In this document: positions 31,273-44,012 of the stretch, piece by piece
Numbering within the stretch: the stretch's first letter is position 1
Layout of the letters: every line of letters begins with the position of its first letter
NCBI GenBank assembly: GCA_949825045.1
Contig: OX463829.1
Location: 25,948,715-26,012,714 of the forward strand
DNA length: 64,000 nucleotides
Direction: 5' to 3'
From: Argyresthia goedartella
Lineage: Eukaryota > Arthropoda > Insecta > Lepidoptera > Argyresthiidae
Made by a program: the position numbers and the translations under genes
The notes under the pieces: generated by a model
The model's input: the letters and a program-made list of their open reading frames with translations, nothing else
The model's database searches: none
What the model was told of the DNA's origin: nothing

Positions 31273-31738
31273 TCTACACACGTATCATAAACCCTCTTTA
31301 CTGCATACAAAAAACGCACGTTACGATCAGCATAATGTTAAACTACTTGGTAAAAACTCATTTCTTATCCGAAAAATTACACATTATCACCATAATGTGT
31401 AGTTTTTCTACATATTATGACATTCAAATTTCGAACGCCGACGCCCGCCTGCGTGCACCCCCTAGTTTGTCTGTGAAGTTGGTACTGACATTCAAATTTC
31501 GAACGCCGACGCCCTCCTACATGAAGTTGGTACTACAGGACAAGCTAAACAACTGCAGAGCCACAATGCCGGTCAAACATGCGGTTCCTGAACACATCAA
31601 AGAGAGCTTATGATATGTGTGTAGATAAACTAGTGTATGTAACTGTACATAATTAGGCATTAAAACTCTCGAGTGATATTATTATGAAACTCTCGAGTAT
31701 TAGTGCCCTCCATTATGTAGCAGTCACATAAACTACTA
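31273..31738 (+). mobile_element. Composite Helitron-like element, copy E
   Basis: The only copy on the plus strand. TCTACACACGTATCATAAAC at the start, AAACTACTA at the end, A before and T after. Both modules are present, but the loop of the first is shortened: CTCGAG..ATTATTATGAAACTCTCGAG without the GAGCCGAAGGCGAG core. Confidence 0.75.
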
Positions 31739-31832
31739 TTTGAAGTAACACGGATTATGTTAATAGCATAGTTTTGGGTCTCATTCGAACTCTGAGTAAG
31801 CTTGTGCAATGATATGCATTTAGTTATTTGAG

Positions 31833-32110
31833 GCAGCAAATAGTAAGGAGTAAACGACTATTTGTGGCTGAATCTCGCACAGGAAAAAGAGACTCTATTG
31901 ACTCTACCAGTGCTTCGGAAATATGCCCGTCAGAGAAGATAGCACCAAAAAACTTAATGTGATTTCTTCAACATTCGTAATTTTTTTGGGTCACAATGCA
32001 CACTAAACCAATAATCTAATCTAATGATATTATATCTATAAGTGACAATAAGATGTCTCAAAATAACAATTTTACAAAAGAAATAAATAAGAACAAACGA
32101 AAGCTGTAAA
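31833..32110 (+). repeat. Dispersed repeat R4, copy 2
   Basis: GGCTGAATCTCGCACAGGAA, GTGCTTCGGAAATATGCCCG and CAATAAGATGTCTCAAAATA match the copy at 40490-40860. A different insert follows the GCACC boundary (31965-32040). Confidence 0.65.
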
Positions 32111-32924
32111 ATGAACAATCCCCCCAAGCAGCACCCGTTCACGAGTATGACTTGTGCACCAGCCATCACCCCCCTCGCCATATTTGAGGGAGGAACACGT
32201 AATGGCAACATAATTGTTTCTGCTCACTGTGATTCTTTCATAAGCTGTTTATTTACATCGTTCAATTTATATTTGCTACATTATCGAAACCGCGGGCATA
32301 AACTAAACAATCATCAAATGTTCCACTCGAATATATATTCGTCTCTGATTTCTGAAGCAGAATACATAAACTGTTTACTCTATATCCTTTGTTCTATTCT
32401 AATCTTTGTGTACGTTCACACAAGGACCACAATACTATACAGATAAATATTTCTTGGTGACACTAAGGTCTAAGCGTCATACATAGTCAATGGAGATCAT
32501 TTAAAGCCTCCCATAGGGAGCTTTTAGTAGATGAGTGAGTACAAGATATCTCGGGTAAATAGCAGGCTCTTTATTTTAGGGGACATCTTTAGATAATTTT
32601 AAGCGTAATCTAATACAAATATGAATCTATCATCTTAGAGACCTAAGTAGTTTCTGAGATGATAGATATTTTGATAGCGTATCGAGTTTGTATGGCATAA
32701 AATAGCAATGATCACTTGTTGATGTGTACTTACGTGTATATGAACTAATACGAGTACGTAACAAATATTTCATAAGCCTGAAATACAAAATCAAATAATA
32801 GCGTCATTTGCGGAACATAGATAAGTTATCAAGCTTGGACAAATCTGTCGACAAGACGCACACATTCGCATTGTTTCCTTTGTCGGACGAACGCCAGCGC
32901 GCGCAGTTGCATAGGAATAAATTC
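32111..32924. other. Non-coding with a hairpin
   Basis: ATCTATCATCT (32625-32635) pairs with AGATGATAGAT (32657-32667). No gene recognised in the rest. Confidence 0.5.
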
Positions 32925-34760
32925 CAAAATTCCAAATGTCTTTATTAATGTAGATATTTACATATACTTAGCAATCGTCATTTTTTGCCACTTCTCTACA
33001 TTGGACCACTGTGGGAGAAGCAGGGCGTAGAAACTCCCATAGATTGATTTTTAGATCTCTTTTTAAAAATTGCTTATGCTTAACTAATACAAAATATAAT
33101 ATTTAGTCACTATCATTATTAATAAGCAGGAATAAATAATAACAAAATTATTAACAGCAATATCCCTTTTTCGACAAAGTCGCTTTAACATGGTTTTTAA
33201 ATTGCTCAAATGGCAATTTCAAGATCTCCAGAGGTATCTTGTTGTAGTAGAGAATGCATTGACCCTTGAAAGAATTGCTAACCTTCGCGAGTCTAAACCG
33301 GGGGCGCAAGTAGTCTGTGATTATTTCTTAGGTTAACATTACAGCTATCACTAAGTTTGGGAAATTTTGTAAAGTACTTGCGTACATACATTATATTTTC
33401 GAAAATAAATTGACTAGCTACAGTTAGTATGTCAATTTCTTTAAAAAGCTCTCTTAAGGAGTCTGTGCGTTTTAAATTATAAATTGCTCAAATAGCTCTT
33501 TTCTGTAAAATAAAAATAGTTTGAATATCCGCTGCTTTCCCCCACAACAAAATACCATAGGACATGACACTATGAAAGTAACTAAAATATACTAGCCTAG
33601 ATGTAGCCACATCCGTGTTTTGTCTGATGTTCCTAACAGCGTAAGCCGCAGAACTTAATTTATTAGCCAATTTTTCTATGTGGGGTCCCCACTGCAATTT
33701 GTTATCAATGGTTATTCCAAGAAACTTCGTGTCATTTACTAATTCTAACGTATTGCTGTCCAACACTAAACTGGTCCCAACTTGCCTGACATTTGGAAGT
33801 GAGAATTTGATACATTTGGTTTTACCAGCATTTAGCAATAAATTGTTAACTGTGAACCAATTCAAATTTAAAGATAATACTCTATTGACATCATCAAAAT
33901 CTTCTTTTTGTCTTTCAATTTTGAAGACCAGTGAAGTATCATCAGCAAACAACACTATGTCAGTCAATTTCTCCACCATAAAAGGCAGATCGTTAATATA
34001 TAACAGGAATAAGAAAGGGATAAGATAAGATATGGAACCTTGTGGAACGCCAATTTTTACCCCCGATCCATCAGATTTAACGCCTTTGACTTCTGCCTTT
34101 TCAATTCTATTGCTTAGGTATGATCTTAGTAGACCCAACGCTTCATTTCTAACTCCGTAATGATTTAATTTCATTAGTAGCGTGTCATGATCAACACAAT
34201 CAAATGCCTTCGACAGATCGCAAAAAACACCGATAGCATCCTGTGCGGCTTCCCATGCAGAATAAATATGAGATATAAGGGTAATACCTGCATCCGTAGT
34301 CGATTTACCCCTAGTGAAACCGTATTGCTTGGCTTGGTTGTTTTGTACGGTTGAAGTGTGAGAGCATTTGATTGAGTATAATCTTTTCAAAAATTTTACT
34401 TAGTTCTGGAAGAACCGATATTGGTCTGAAATTTGACGGATCACCCTTGTCTCCCGACTTGAACAGAGGTATAAGTTTACTGTGTTTCATGAGGTCTGGG
34501 AAAGCTCCATCATCAACACATTTATTAAATATATAAGCTAGGGGCTATAACAAGTATTTTTGAACCAATGACTTTGACTGATATACCCCACAGGTCTTCA
34601 GTATTTTTTAAGTTAAGTAATCTATACGTTTTGATAATATCCTGGGAATATACATGATAAAATTTAAAATCTACATTACTGATGCTAGTGCTGTTTTTTA
34701 ACAAAGCGTCTGCTTCATATGTAGATGAATTTAGACACTCTGTTGTGAGATATAGAATAA
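32925..34760 (-). mobile_element. LINE family B, copy 4 (longest copy)
   Basis: 3' tail near 32925, 3' UTR with CTGTGGGAG (33009-33017) facing CTCCCATAG (33034-33042), then the RT frame to about 34390, and in shifted frames the upstream RT block (KHSKLIPLFKSGDKGDP, LNLKNTEDLWGISVK) to about 34750. 5'-truncated. Family B is close to family A in RT sequence but clearly distinct at DNA level. Confidence 0.85.
33488..34390 (-). pseudogene. LINE B reverse transcriptase
   Basis: 300-codon open part containing FCDLSKAFDCVDHDTLLMKL, GVPQGSISYLIPFLFLLYI (a short insertion after GSI compared with GSILGPFLFL), VLFADDTSLVF (catalytic Asp pair), WFTVNNLLLNAGKTKC and SYGILLWGKAADIQTIF. It stops at TGA (33488-33490) in the middle of QKRAIRAIY, most likely a CGA-to-TGA change. 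Upstream of 34390 the frame shifts: SKLIPLF..PSNFRPISVLP is readable in the neighbouring frame to 34500. Confidence 0.85.
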
Positions 34761-37674
34761 TGATACTACATCATCTTTACTTTCCTTCAAAATGAGCAAT
34801 TTGAAATCATAGATTATGGCAGGATTCAAAAAAATATCGGGTGTATAATTTTTCCCCACCTACTTACAACATTTACATACCATAGCGGCATAAACAAATT
34901 GCGAAGCGATTATCTTGATAACATGAATAAACATAGAAACATTGCATTATATGAATCACTAGTGTTGCAGTTTGATCCAATTAGGTTTATTGGTATTTTT
35001 GACGTAGATAAACAAAACCCAAAGATATACTAACAATGTCAAACTCTTTATCGAATGGCAAGTTCGCAACCAAAAAGTTTCATCAGTGGAAAAGGCTAAT
35101 ACCTCGACCTCCTTTGTGGTACAGAGGAAACAAAAACTCGAGTTCTAGTTTTTTATCAAAGCGCGGGAAGGCGACGGCTTGAAAGACGAATCTTGGGAAT
35201 AATGAAGCTGTGAGAACTATCTCTTTCTTTTTCCGTTTTTTTTTTCTTCCATTGTTGTTATTTCTGTTGCTTTAGGTATGCACTTCAAACGATGATTTTA
35301 CTTGGTTTTGAATTTCAAGCTCATGCATTATTTGTTACATACTTCGCAATTGGTTTACGCAGCCATGATGGGTAAATGTTGCAATTGTGGTAAATGTTGC
35401 GGTGGTACCATTATTGCTTTGGTCCGATAAAGGACACAATATGAATGTGTGCGTGCAATATTTACAGAAACAAAAAATTGTGGCAGATATTTTTGACAGC
35501 GTTTTGAAGACCACACTCCTTCTATGGGTTATTCGTCTCAGATCTAGTGATTTAGTTTCACTGTTTTCGCTATGCACCAATTTTCAGAGCATATTTTAGC
35601 AATACTGATGGCAAATGCACAGATTTTACAACATGCGACGTTGCAGTAATAAGATGTTCATAGCTTCGTAGCAAGATCATTGCTACGAGTTTCGTAACTG
35701 CTAGGATGTGCGTAGCTGCTACGTCGCGCTACAAATGGCTACGTTACGAAGTGATACGCTTTGAGGTCTAAGGAGGGATTATTTTCCCAAATTCGCTGGC
35801 AGAATTAAGTGACGATGTTGATTAAATACGCCAACCACCAAAATTCAGAAAAAAGATAATTATTTTAATGGATTATGGGTTACTTGACTAAACAATCAAT
35901 TCTCCTTTTTAAGTCTTTGAAGGTTTCTAATCTGAATCGATAATCAAGATAAGATAATAAACTGTCTAGCGCTTTCATTAATTTAATGTCGCTTTAAAAC
36001 TTCTGCAGGGCTTTTGAAAGCCCGAAACAATGAAGAAAGATAACAATAGAGGGCAGCTTCTAAAAATATCCGCGACTTATATCTTCTTTGTTTAATTATG
36101 AAAGACTGACACTTCTGGAAGAGTTTCATCATTAAAACTTGTGTATCTTTATAAGTATGAAATTACTTTTTTAATGGAAGTTTATTTTTAAGGAAAACAA
36201 GCTACAGTCCAGCAGGCGAGACCTTAGAAATGCCTTTGTGTTAGTGCTTCCATCCGTACAAGTCTTCGACGAAGTGTGAGGGTGTATATGTAAGTTTCTT
36301 CAGTGTAGTGCAGTATTCCCATGTAGCCGTTTGGCTGGCTTTATCTGAATTTTATCTAAATTTTCGTTCGACCATTGTTTCAAACGACAATTTGAAGTAT
36401 GCGAGTATTTCGCTATTATTTCACGAAAGCGACTGTGAATTGAATTTGAAAGGAATCGGGATATTTCAAAAGATTCAAAATCGAGCTATTGTGCACGCAC
36501 ACAATCGCAGTTCCCACGACTCGCCTTCTTGCCTGTACCATGGTAGATTCAGACAACGTCATGTTAATGTTTGTACTTAAGCCCTTAATGGGGGTTACCC
36601 GAAATGGATCGCGATTTTCAACCTTATTGCTTGGTAATAAAGTTCAAAAGCTATGAAACCATATTTGTGTTAGTATGCGGTAAGGGGTTAACATAAATTA
36701 CTGAAACAACTCTATCGTCAACCGAATTCTGCTTTTTCGTGCCCAAGTAATTAACATTTCCACTACCTAACGCCATCATCAACGACACTAAAATCTAGCA
36801 AACTATCCAAAAATGATTCTCATCAATTTTGTCCAAAGAGGTTGTGATGGAAAGGCAATGAAGGTGGTGATTAATCTTTGCAACAAATGCTTGATGTGAG
36901 GTTTTAAAACAATGCTCAAGCATCCATGCAATACCAAGGACCCAGCATATCCTGAAACAAAGCTTCAAGCAACATAACAAAACTGCACTCTCTACACAAA
37001 CTCCTATACAACTTCAAGGGAACTCTACTAACAAAGTTACACCTGCTTCTGTGTCGGACAACAAAGGCCCTTATTGTGTTGGCATACGACTGACACGGAC
37101 AGAATATGGTTTTGTTGTATAGTATGTGTTTCAGATAACAACTTTGTAGGCAAGCAGTTGCGCGCCGCCTGCAATTGAAATTGAAAATCTTTTGAGATAA
37201 AATGAAATATGTTCTGAGATGAAAATTTGAATATCGCGTCTTCTGTTTTTGTTACTAGCGAATGTCCCTTTATGTAGTTTAATAACAATAACATAATCAA
37301 CATTCCTAACATACACATAAACTTAAATAAGCTACACTTTTTTAGTATTTTTTGTGTTTGGATAATTCTTTATTTTTTCAGGTCGTAACATTCCGTTAAG
37401 TTTTCTTTTACATTATTAAATTATATTAAATGAAAATATGAATAAATACATGCTTTACCCGCAGAATACTTATTGGACGCTAGAGAAGCATTACTCTCTT
37501 TCTGACGCAGTCGGTTAATAAGCAGATTTTCATGAAACATTTCTTTCACAGATTGCCAATTCACGGTATTCAGAGCTCAATATTCATTCATATATACTGA
37601 CGGACATAGTGACGAATTGCGACATAGGGAGCGCAAAGGTGGTTACTTCATAGAGTAAAGGTCATCGCTAACTA
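34761..37674. other. 2.9 kb without recognisable gene
   Basis: The longest stretch with no transposon match. Contains a cluster of GTAGC/GCTAC motifs (35650-35760). A short cysteine-rich frame (35366-35430) comes from an 18-bp tandem GTAAATGTTG repeat. Frames of 60-90 codons (36308-36580, 37037-37318) show no recognised domain. If a host regulatory or intronic segment survives in this window, this is the likeliest place, but I see no positive evidence. Confidence 0.5.
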
Positions 37675-37905
37675 TACTGACGAGCAATGAAAAAGTTCCA
37701 CTGAAAAAAATGCCGACAAACACCTTAATGTCTCCTAAGACATAGAACGAATATTACGTTTATAATTTTTACGTTTTTAATTGGTAATATTCTGATGCGC
37801 TGTTAAATGTACTTCAATATTGCAGACGGCGTCATAAAGCTAGCCTTTCCCGTTTAGGAGTAATTTGGTTCTATCTCACTGGAACTTTTTCATTGTTCGT
37901 CAGTG
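37675..37905. mobile_element. TA-flanked MITE, copy 1
   Basis: TACTGACGAGCAATGAAAAA at the left is the inverse of TTTTTCATTGTTCGTCAGTG at the right, with TA on both sides. 231 bp with no coding, matching 51969-52198 almost throughout. The TA duplication suggests a Tc1/mariner-mobilised MITE. Confidence 0.85.
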
Positions 37906-38089
37906 TAAAACGACTCCGCTCTCACCCGGCTCGAAATATTCATTCAAATATGGGTTTTAGGTTGTGTCTTTAGGTGTACTGAATCGATTGGTACAATTGC
38001 GGCAAGCTCGCTGACAGCAATCTGTTTGCTAAGTTATGTCAACAGTGTAAAATATACCTACAGAGCATGACCTAAAAATCCATAAAACT

Positions 38090-40480
38090 CAAAACTCCAA
38101 CTTTACGCCCCCTTCTCCTTTCATGATCTCTGATGATTTATCTCTCGTTCAAGTTAAGGCCTCCCAAGCGCGCAGGGAAATTCCTGGATATTCGCAGATT
38201 CAAGGGTATGGATCTCAGCTCGCTTGAGTCTGATGCCGCCTCCATAGACTGGTCCCCTGTCGGCTGTAGTGAGCCCGTTGATGAAAAAGTCCAGCATTTC
38301 AACTCGATTGTCCTGAGTTTGTTCGACAAACATGCTCCTGTCAAAAAGGTTAGGGTCAAACATCTCCCTGCGCCTTGGCTTACCGACACCATCAAGGGTC
38401 TGATGGCCCAGAGAAACCGTGCCAAATGTAGATATAAGAAGGATCCGACGGACGATAATCTCCTTATATACAAACGTCTCCGTAATCGTTGCACCCGTCT
38501 TTGTCGAGATGCCAAACGCCGCCATATCTACGAGAGTATTGAGAGCTACACTCCTGCACAGGTTTGGAAGTTCCTGCAGACCCTCGGTGTTGGTAAGTCC
38601 CAGGACGCAGTAACCGGTAGTGTCGACCTCAACGGTCTCAACAAATTTTTTGCTGTCTCCCTTGTCGTGATGGACCTCCCTGTCAAGGATTGTTACTTCA
38701 TTCTTATACTCATACTTATTGATTGTTACTTGGATTCGTTACTTGCGCACCAGAACGACATCCAGTAGCTTACCTTTCAACCTCAGATCTGTCGGAGTTG
38801 GCGCAATAAAGAAGGGTTTTCTAGCAATCTCATCGAAGGCTATATAGGTGATGACAAGATCTGCTTTCAGATGCTTTACAGTGTACTCGATCATTTGTTA
38901 CCACCCATAACGCATATAATCAATGCGTCGCTGAGCGGGTACTGCTTCCCGAGCCAGTGGAAAAGAGCATTAGTGTTATCCCTACCTAAAACGTCTAACC
39001 CGTCCTCCTTCAAAGAGTTCTGTCCCATTTCCATCCTACCAATCCTTTCCAAAATCCTTGAATCAATTGTCCACACCCAGCTGTCCTCGTACCTTTCCTC
39101 CATGAATTTACTGAACACTTTTCAGTCTGGTTTTAGGCCGGGGCATAGCACCACCACAGCACTGCTCAAGGTAACTGACGATATACTTGTTGAAATCTTA
39201 AAATGGCTCAACGTCTCTTCACACTCGGCTCGCTGGTTTGACTCTTACTTGAGAGACCGCCAGCAGCCCATTAAGTCTGAAGAGGTCACTATGGAATGGT
39301 GCAAGCTCTCTACAGGTGTTCCGCAGGGTGGCATCCTTTCTCCTCTTTTCTTCTCAGTTTTCATCCATTCCATCTCGGATGAATTGTCTTCCTCGTATCA
39401 TCTTTATGCAGATGACCTTCAAATTTATCGGCATTTTTTTGAATGCTGACCTCGACAACATCAGGAAATGGGCTCTTTCGTATGGGCTATTAGTCAACCC
39501 CGACAAGTCTCAAGCGATGATACTAGGTACACGGCACTTACTTAATTTGTTGCAGAATAAGTCCGTTGATCCCGTTCTATTTGACGGTACCATTGTCAAG
39601 TGTAGCGAGAAAGCCAAAAATCTTGGCGTTGTTTTTGACAATCTATTATTCTGGTCGCCCCATGTTTGTGAGATCAGAAGACGAGTCTTTGCATCCTTTC
39701 ATTCTCTTCGGCGTTTGCAGTTCTTCCTGCCTAGGCAGACTAAAATCATGCTAGCATGTTTGCTGGGCCAGTGCGAACGAAGATCTACTGAACAAACTCG
39801 AGCGACTCAAAAATCTCGGGATTCGGTTTATCTTCGGTCTTCGTAAGTACGACCACGTGTCCCTATATCGTAGGGAATTAGGCTGGCTCCCGATCCGACT
39901 TCGTCGTGATATGCACATTCTCTCCTTCCTCTTCAATATTTTGAGAAATCCGCGCTACCCTGCATATCTTCGTGAACGTTTTGAGTATCTTTTCTCAGGG
40001 GATAGACTTCGGAGATATCACACGATGTCACTTTTGTCAATTCCTCAGTACAACACTGTTGCTTACGAAGACTCGTTTAGGTTAGGGGCAATACGTTTGT
40101 GGAATGAACTTCCTTGCGCTATTATGGATTTCAAATCCTTGGTCACTTTCAAGAAAAAATTGAAACAGCATCTCCTCTCTTCCGAATAGAGGGTATCTCA
40201 TAGTATTTATGTGTATCTATGTATTTATTGCATTCTATTTATTTATTTTATAGTAATAACGTAGGGTGTATTGTGATTTATTTGATAGTATATTGATTTT
40301 ATTTATTTCTTTTAACTCTTAATTGTACACTAGGACTACCTCTCTATATTTTATTTTTCTCTTTTCTTCACAGGTTAGCTGTAAGAAATTTCTTTTTAGA
40401 AATAAGCTCACCTTTGCATACTGTTTCTGTTATAATTTCCACTGTGTTTTCTGTGCAATAATGGATTATTAAACTCAAAT
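38090..40480 (+). mobile_element. LINE D: Jockey-type non-LTR retrotransposon, broken
   Basis: 5'-truncated near the end of the endonuclease. It covers the linker and RT in several frames, and a 3' UTR ending around AATGGATTATTAAACTC at 40466. It is adjacent to R4 copy 3. Confidence 0.82.
38133..40189 (+). pseudogene. LINE D endonuclease-RT polyprotein remnant
   Basis: First piece (38133-38660): PPKRAGKFLDIRRFKGMD, HLPAPWLTDTIKGLMAQRN and QVWKFLQTLGVGKS, the linker typical of Jockey-type elements. Second piece (38871-39449): WKRALVLSLPKTSNPSSFKE (RT domain 1), LLNTFQSGFRPGHSTTTALL (domain 2), GVPQGGILSPLFFSVFIHSI (domain 4) and HLYADDLQIY (catalytic). The block that normally holds F..AFD between domains 2 and 4 is shortened. 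A shift near 39430 leads to MILGTRHLLN and LGVVFDNLLFW, then a shift near 39780, then the C-terminal 39857-40189 (RRELGWLPIRLRRDMHILSF, AIRLWNELPCAIM). No continuous frame. Confidence 0.85.
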
Positions 40481-40489
40481 CATTTATAG

Positions 40490-40860
40490 CAAGTAGGCAA
40501 AATAATGCACTTTTACAAGTCAAACACTTAAGTCTCATATACATGGGAAAAAAACAAATATGATCAACTAAACTAATGAGTACATAACTGATTATGGTTT
40601 GTGTTTGAAAAAGATAATTTCCCCTTCAAGTGGTGATTCATGGCTGAATCTCGCACAGGAAAAAGAAACTCCATTAACTCTACCAGTGCTTCGGAAATAC
40701 GCCCGTCAGAGAAGATAGCACTAAGAAAATCTACGCGATGTAATTTTATTTTATTGTTTTACTATTAAATCGTATCGATAAGTGCCAATAAGATGTTTCA
40801 AAATATAAATCTAACAAAATAAATAAATGTGAACAAAGATAAGCTGCAAAGATATTCTAA
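40490..40860 (+). repeat. Dispersed repeat R4, copy 3 (uninterrupted)
   Basis: AATAATGCACTTTTACAAGT through CAAATATGATCAACTAAACT, CTGAATCTCGCACAGG, CGCCCGTCAGAGAAGATAGC and CAATAAGATGTTTCAAAATA. It serves as the empty-site reference for Helitron-like copy C. Confidence 0.75.
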
Positions 40861-41708
40861 TGTTTTTTTGCTGGGTGGTAGAGGGGTAGTTTAAGTTAGC
40901 GATGACCTTTCGAGTATTCTACAGTTCGAGATGCGATACGAAGTCACATGTCCATACTAAAGATGACATTGTTGCGGCGAACGACGCTGGCTGGAATATA
41001 TACCGACCGAAGACTAGTTATTTATTTAACACTCCATTTTGTGCGATAGGGGCTAGCACATCGCCGCAACTAAGGAGATACAACGTTTTCCAACGTTTGG
41101 CTGTGGACCCTCGTCTCCTGTGCAACATAACACTTTCTCGCAAATCAGTACAGGCCACTTTGAAGCTAATAGCGTGTAATTTAATCAACTAAAATATTAC
41201 GCCATTACCCTTGGGGAGAGTGGGCCAACCCGGACCATGCATTGTTAATATGGGCTGTGAAGTTGTGAAGTCTATACACACACCGACATACTCGCTGGAA
41301 AGGTTCAAACAAGTTTTAGAGTAGCTTGACCTGCCTGCAGGCACATACATTGCCTTGGGTCTCACACTAGGATTCCCTGTAAAGCGAGAATGAGATACAA
41401 TGGCTAGATAAACCTATTTAACAATCACGACTTTGAAAAAGATTTGAATAAATGACGGTAAAATGAACCTTTATAATATAAATACCGTATAATATACACA
41501 TAATTATAGTAATATATCTATGTACATATATTATTAATGTATACATGTGTATATACATATATGTGTATACATACATATATACATGTATCTATTTATATTT
41601 ATTTTATATACATAACACAGTAACACATATTTCATAACACATTAAACACTCACGGTCACATATATTTTGTATCTACACAGGTCTCTGATATATTTAATAA
41701 CACACTTA
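40861..41708. other. Non-coding, SINE tail and alternating AT/CA tract
   Basis: Bases 41338-41395 (TACATTGCCTTGGGTCTCAC, ACTAGGATTCCCTGT) are the inverse 3' part of a SINE of S1/S2 type. 41495-41600 is a TATACATGTGTATATACATA-like alternating tract. The frame at 40902-41192 has no recognised domain. Confidence 0.55.
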
Positions 41709-44012
41709 AATAGATAGATAGATAGATAGATAAACGTTTATTGCATCAAAGCAGCACACATACAAATTAAAAGTGATACGGAGGTGCAACTATAAAATAA
41801 CTTAAATGAAAGCAAAGTTATGAAAAAAAAAACTCATAACATTATTACTAAAACAATAAAACAAAAAGAAGAATATAGGTCGGTATGTAGGCGCGCTGCA
41901 TTGACGCGAAAAGGTCAAAGCTCAGTGTTTATTGCTCGTTAAGAGCAGCACTGGTTTTCAGCCCTCACCTAGGAGACGCAGAGACTCAGCAGTTACATCC
42001 GAATGTGAATGTGAATGAAAAGAATAATAATAAAAAAGTGTCAGAAATAGATATATACTTACAAGTGTTTAAAGATGTGGAAATAAATAAATACATTGCA
42101 CATAAATATGTTTCAATACTTTCATGAGTAGGATAGTACAAAATATACATGAAGATTAAATAAATAGGTATACAAGTATATTATGCCACGTGAGTAGTGA
42201 GTAGCAGAATGGGTATAGTGTGAATATGTTTACTAAAATCATAAGATATCTAACTAAAAAATATATGAAAATGGCAGAGGTAGCCCGACTATCCAATGTT
42301 GGAAAGAGAAATTCCTAGTTTTTGCTTTTGAATCAGGTGCGACTTCATATGTGTTTTGAAGGTGTATTTGGAGGTAAGATTTCTTATGGGCGGCGGAATA
42401 TCATTCCAACATTTGGTAGCTTGGAAGCGGAAGCTACCTCTAAATGCCACCGTGCGATGAATATGACCTTCAAGAGGTGCTCGAATATCCCTCATGCCAT
42501 ATCTGGGGTGAGATGTTGCCACCTTTAATTTTAGGTACAGGTACTCAGGTTTTTTAAACTTGATGACATCAAACACTACACTTGAAAGGTGTAAGTGCCT
42601 ACGCAGTTCCATTTTGAGCATTCCAGCAGAGTTTAAGTATGGGGTGATATGACTACGAGGTGGTACATCAAAGCAAAACCTACAACAGGCATTTTGTATG
42701 CGCTGCACTAAACGCTGAGTCTTCAATAGAAGACGCGGACCATAAACTATATCTCCGTAGTTGAGTCGAGATAAAATCAGTGACTCGCACAGAATAATAC
42801 GTGCCCTTTCGCAGATAAGGTTACGGATTTTGTACAAAACCCTTAAACGATACATACAACTCTTCACCAAATTCAAGACGTGAGTTTCAAATCGTAGGTA
42901 AGTGTCAAATATGATTCCCAGATTCCTGGCCTCGTCAACACGCTCTAGAGTCTGGCCATCAAGGATTAGCTGAGGATTAGAAATGAGAATTTTTTTAACT
43001 TGAACTTTACTCCCAAGCACCATAAACTTTGATTTCAAGGGATTGAGAATCAAGGAATTTTTATTTGACCAGGCATCTAACCTGCTTAGGTCTTCATTGA
43101 TGAAGTCCGTCATGCAGTCAATATTAGAAGGCACATCAGAAATGTAAAGTTGAAGATCATCAGCGTAACAATGGAATTTGCAGTGCTTGATTTCATTCAC
43201 CAAATCTGCTGCATATATAATAAATAATAGAGGCCCTAAGATGGAACCCTGTGGAACACCCCGCAAAACTGGCTTTGGATCCGAGTACAAGGCACCACCA
43301 CTGTCATTGGTCAGCTTAACATATTGGAAGCGTTGGTCGAGATAACTTTCAAACCATCCCACAGATAATGCATCCAGCCCATAGTAACGCAATTTCGACA
43401 GCAACAAGGTCGGGCTAATGCTGTCAAATGCACGGCTATAATCTAGCAGTGTAAGAATGGTAGCCTTACCTACATCGATATTACTTAAAATGTTATCAAC
43501 AACATCAACCAACGCAGTAGTTGTGCCCCGCCCCCTTCGGAAACCTGACTGGAGGTCAGGCAAAATATTAGAGTCTTCTATATATTTGTAAAATAGGGCA
43601 TGCACCAGTTTTTCCAGCACTTTTGAAAGGAAGGGAAGCAAACTAATAGGTCTAAGTTCCTTGAGATTGGACGGGTTATCGACTTTAGGAAAAGGCATTA
43701 CTATTGCTTTTTTCCATTGCTTGGGAACTATGCCGCTAGTTATTGACCTATTTATAATCGAGGTTATAACGCGCAGGGTTCTGGGGAGAGTCAGTATTAT
43801 CATGTCTCTACTTATCCCATCATCTCCAATTGCATTGGATTTGATAGAGATTATGTAATTGTATACTTTTTGTTCAGAAACTGGCACGAGATTAAATCTG
43901 GAATCACTATACCGATTGGAATTAAAGTACGATAACAGAGGTTTAGGATCTTCACTAGCAAAAGGGAGAGATAAAAAATGATCATTTATTTGATTTGGGT
44001 AAATAAGTTAAG
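41709..44012 (-). mobile_element. LINE E: Jockey-type non-LTR retrotransposon, 5'-truncated
   Basis: The 3' end is a (TCTA)n tail in element orientation (plus strand 41709-41733), preceded by GCAATAAACGTTTA. The 3' UTR runs to 42288 and the RT frame from 42289 to about 44010, where similarity stops abruptly. Confidence 0.88.
42289..44010 (-). CDS. LINE E reverse transcriptase, long intact frame lacking its N-terminus
   Basis: Open without ATG from about 44010 (NQINDHFLSLPFASEDPKPL); the first ATG is at 43887. RT domains in order: NAIGDDGISRDMI, WKKAIVMPFPKVDNPSNLKE, LRPISLLPFLSKVLEKLVH, LQSGFRRGRGTTTALVDVV, LTLLDYSRAFDSISPTLLLS, GVPQGSILGPLLFIIYAADL, FHCYADDLQLYISDV (catalytic Asp pair), WSNKNSLILNPLKSKFMVLG, and a C-terminal thumb with CCRFCFDVPPRSHITPYLN and FRFQATKCWNDIPPPIR. 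All key residues are present. The endonuclease is missing through 5' truncation. It is the best-preserved RT in the window. Confidence 0.88.

Noticed and set aside
35366..35430. Cysteine-rich mini-protein MMGKCCNCGKCCGG
   Set aside because: Arises from two tandem GTAAATGTTG units, only ~20 codons, no metallothionein spacing or family length.
40902..41192. 96-codon frame as a host gene
   Set aside because: No recognisable domain, no splice-site support that I can judge, and it adjoins repeat R4.
41495..41600. Alternating TATACATGTGTATA tract as an origin or promoter
   Set aside because: Low-complexity alternating sequence near a LINE end; nothing else supports a function.
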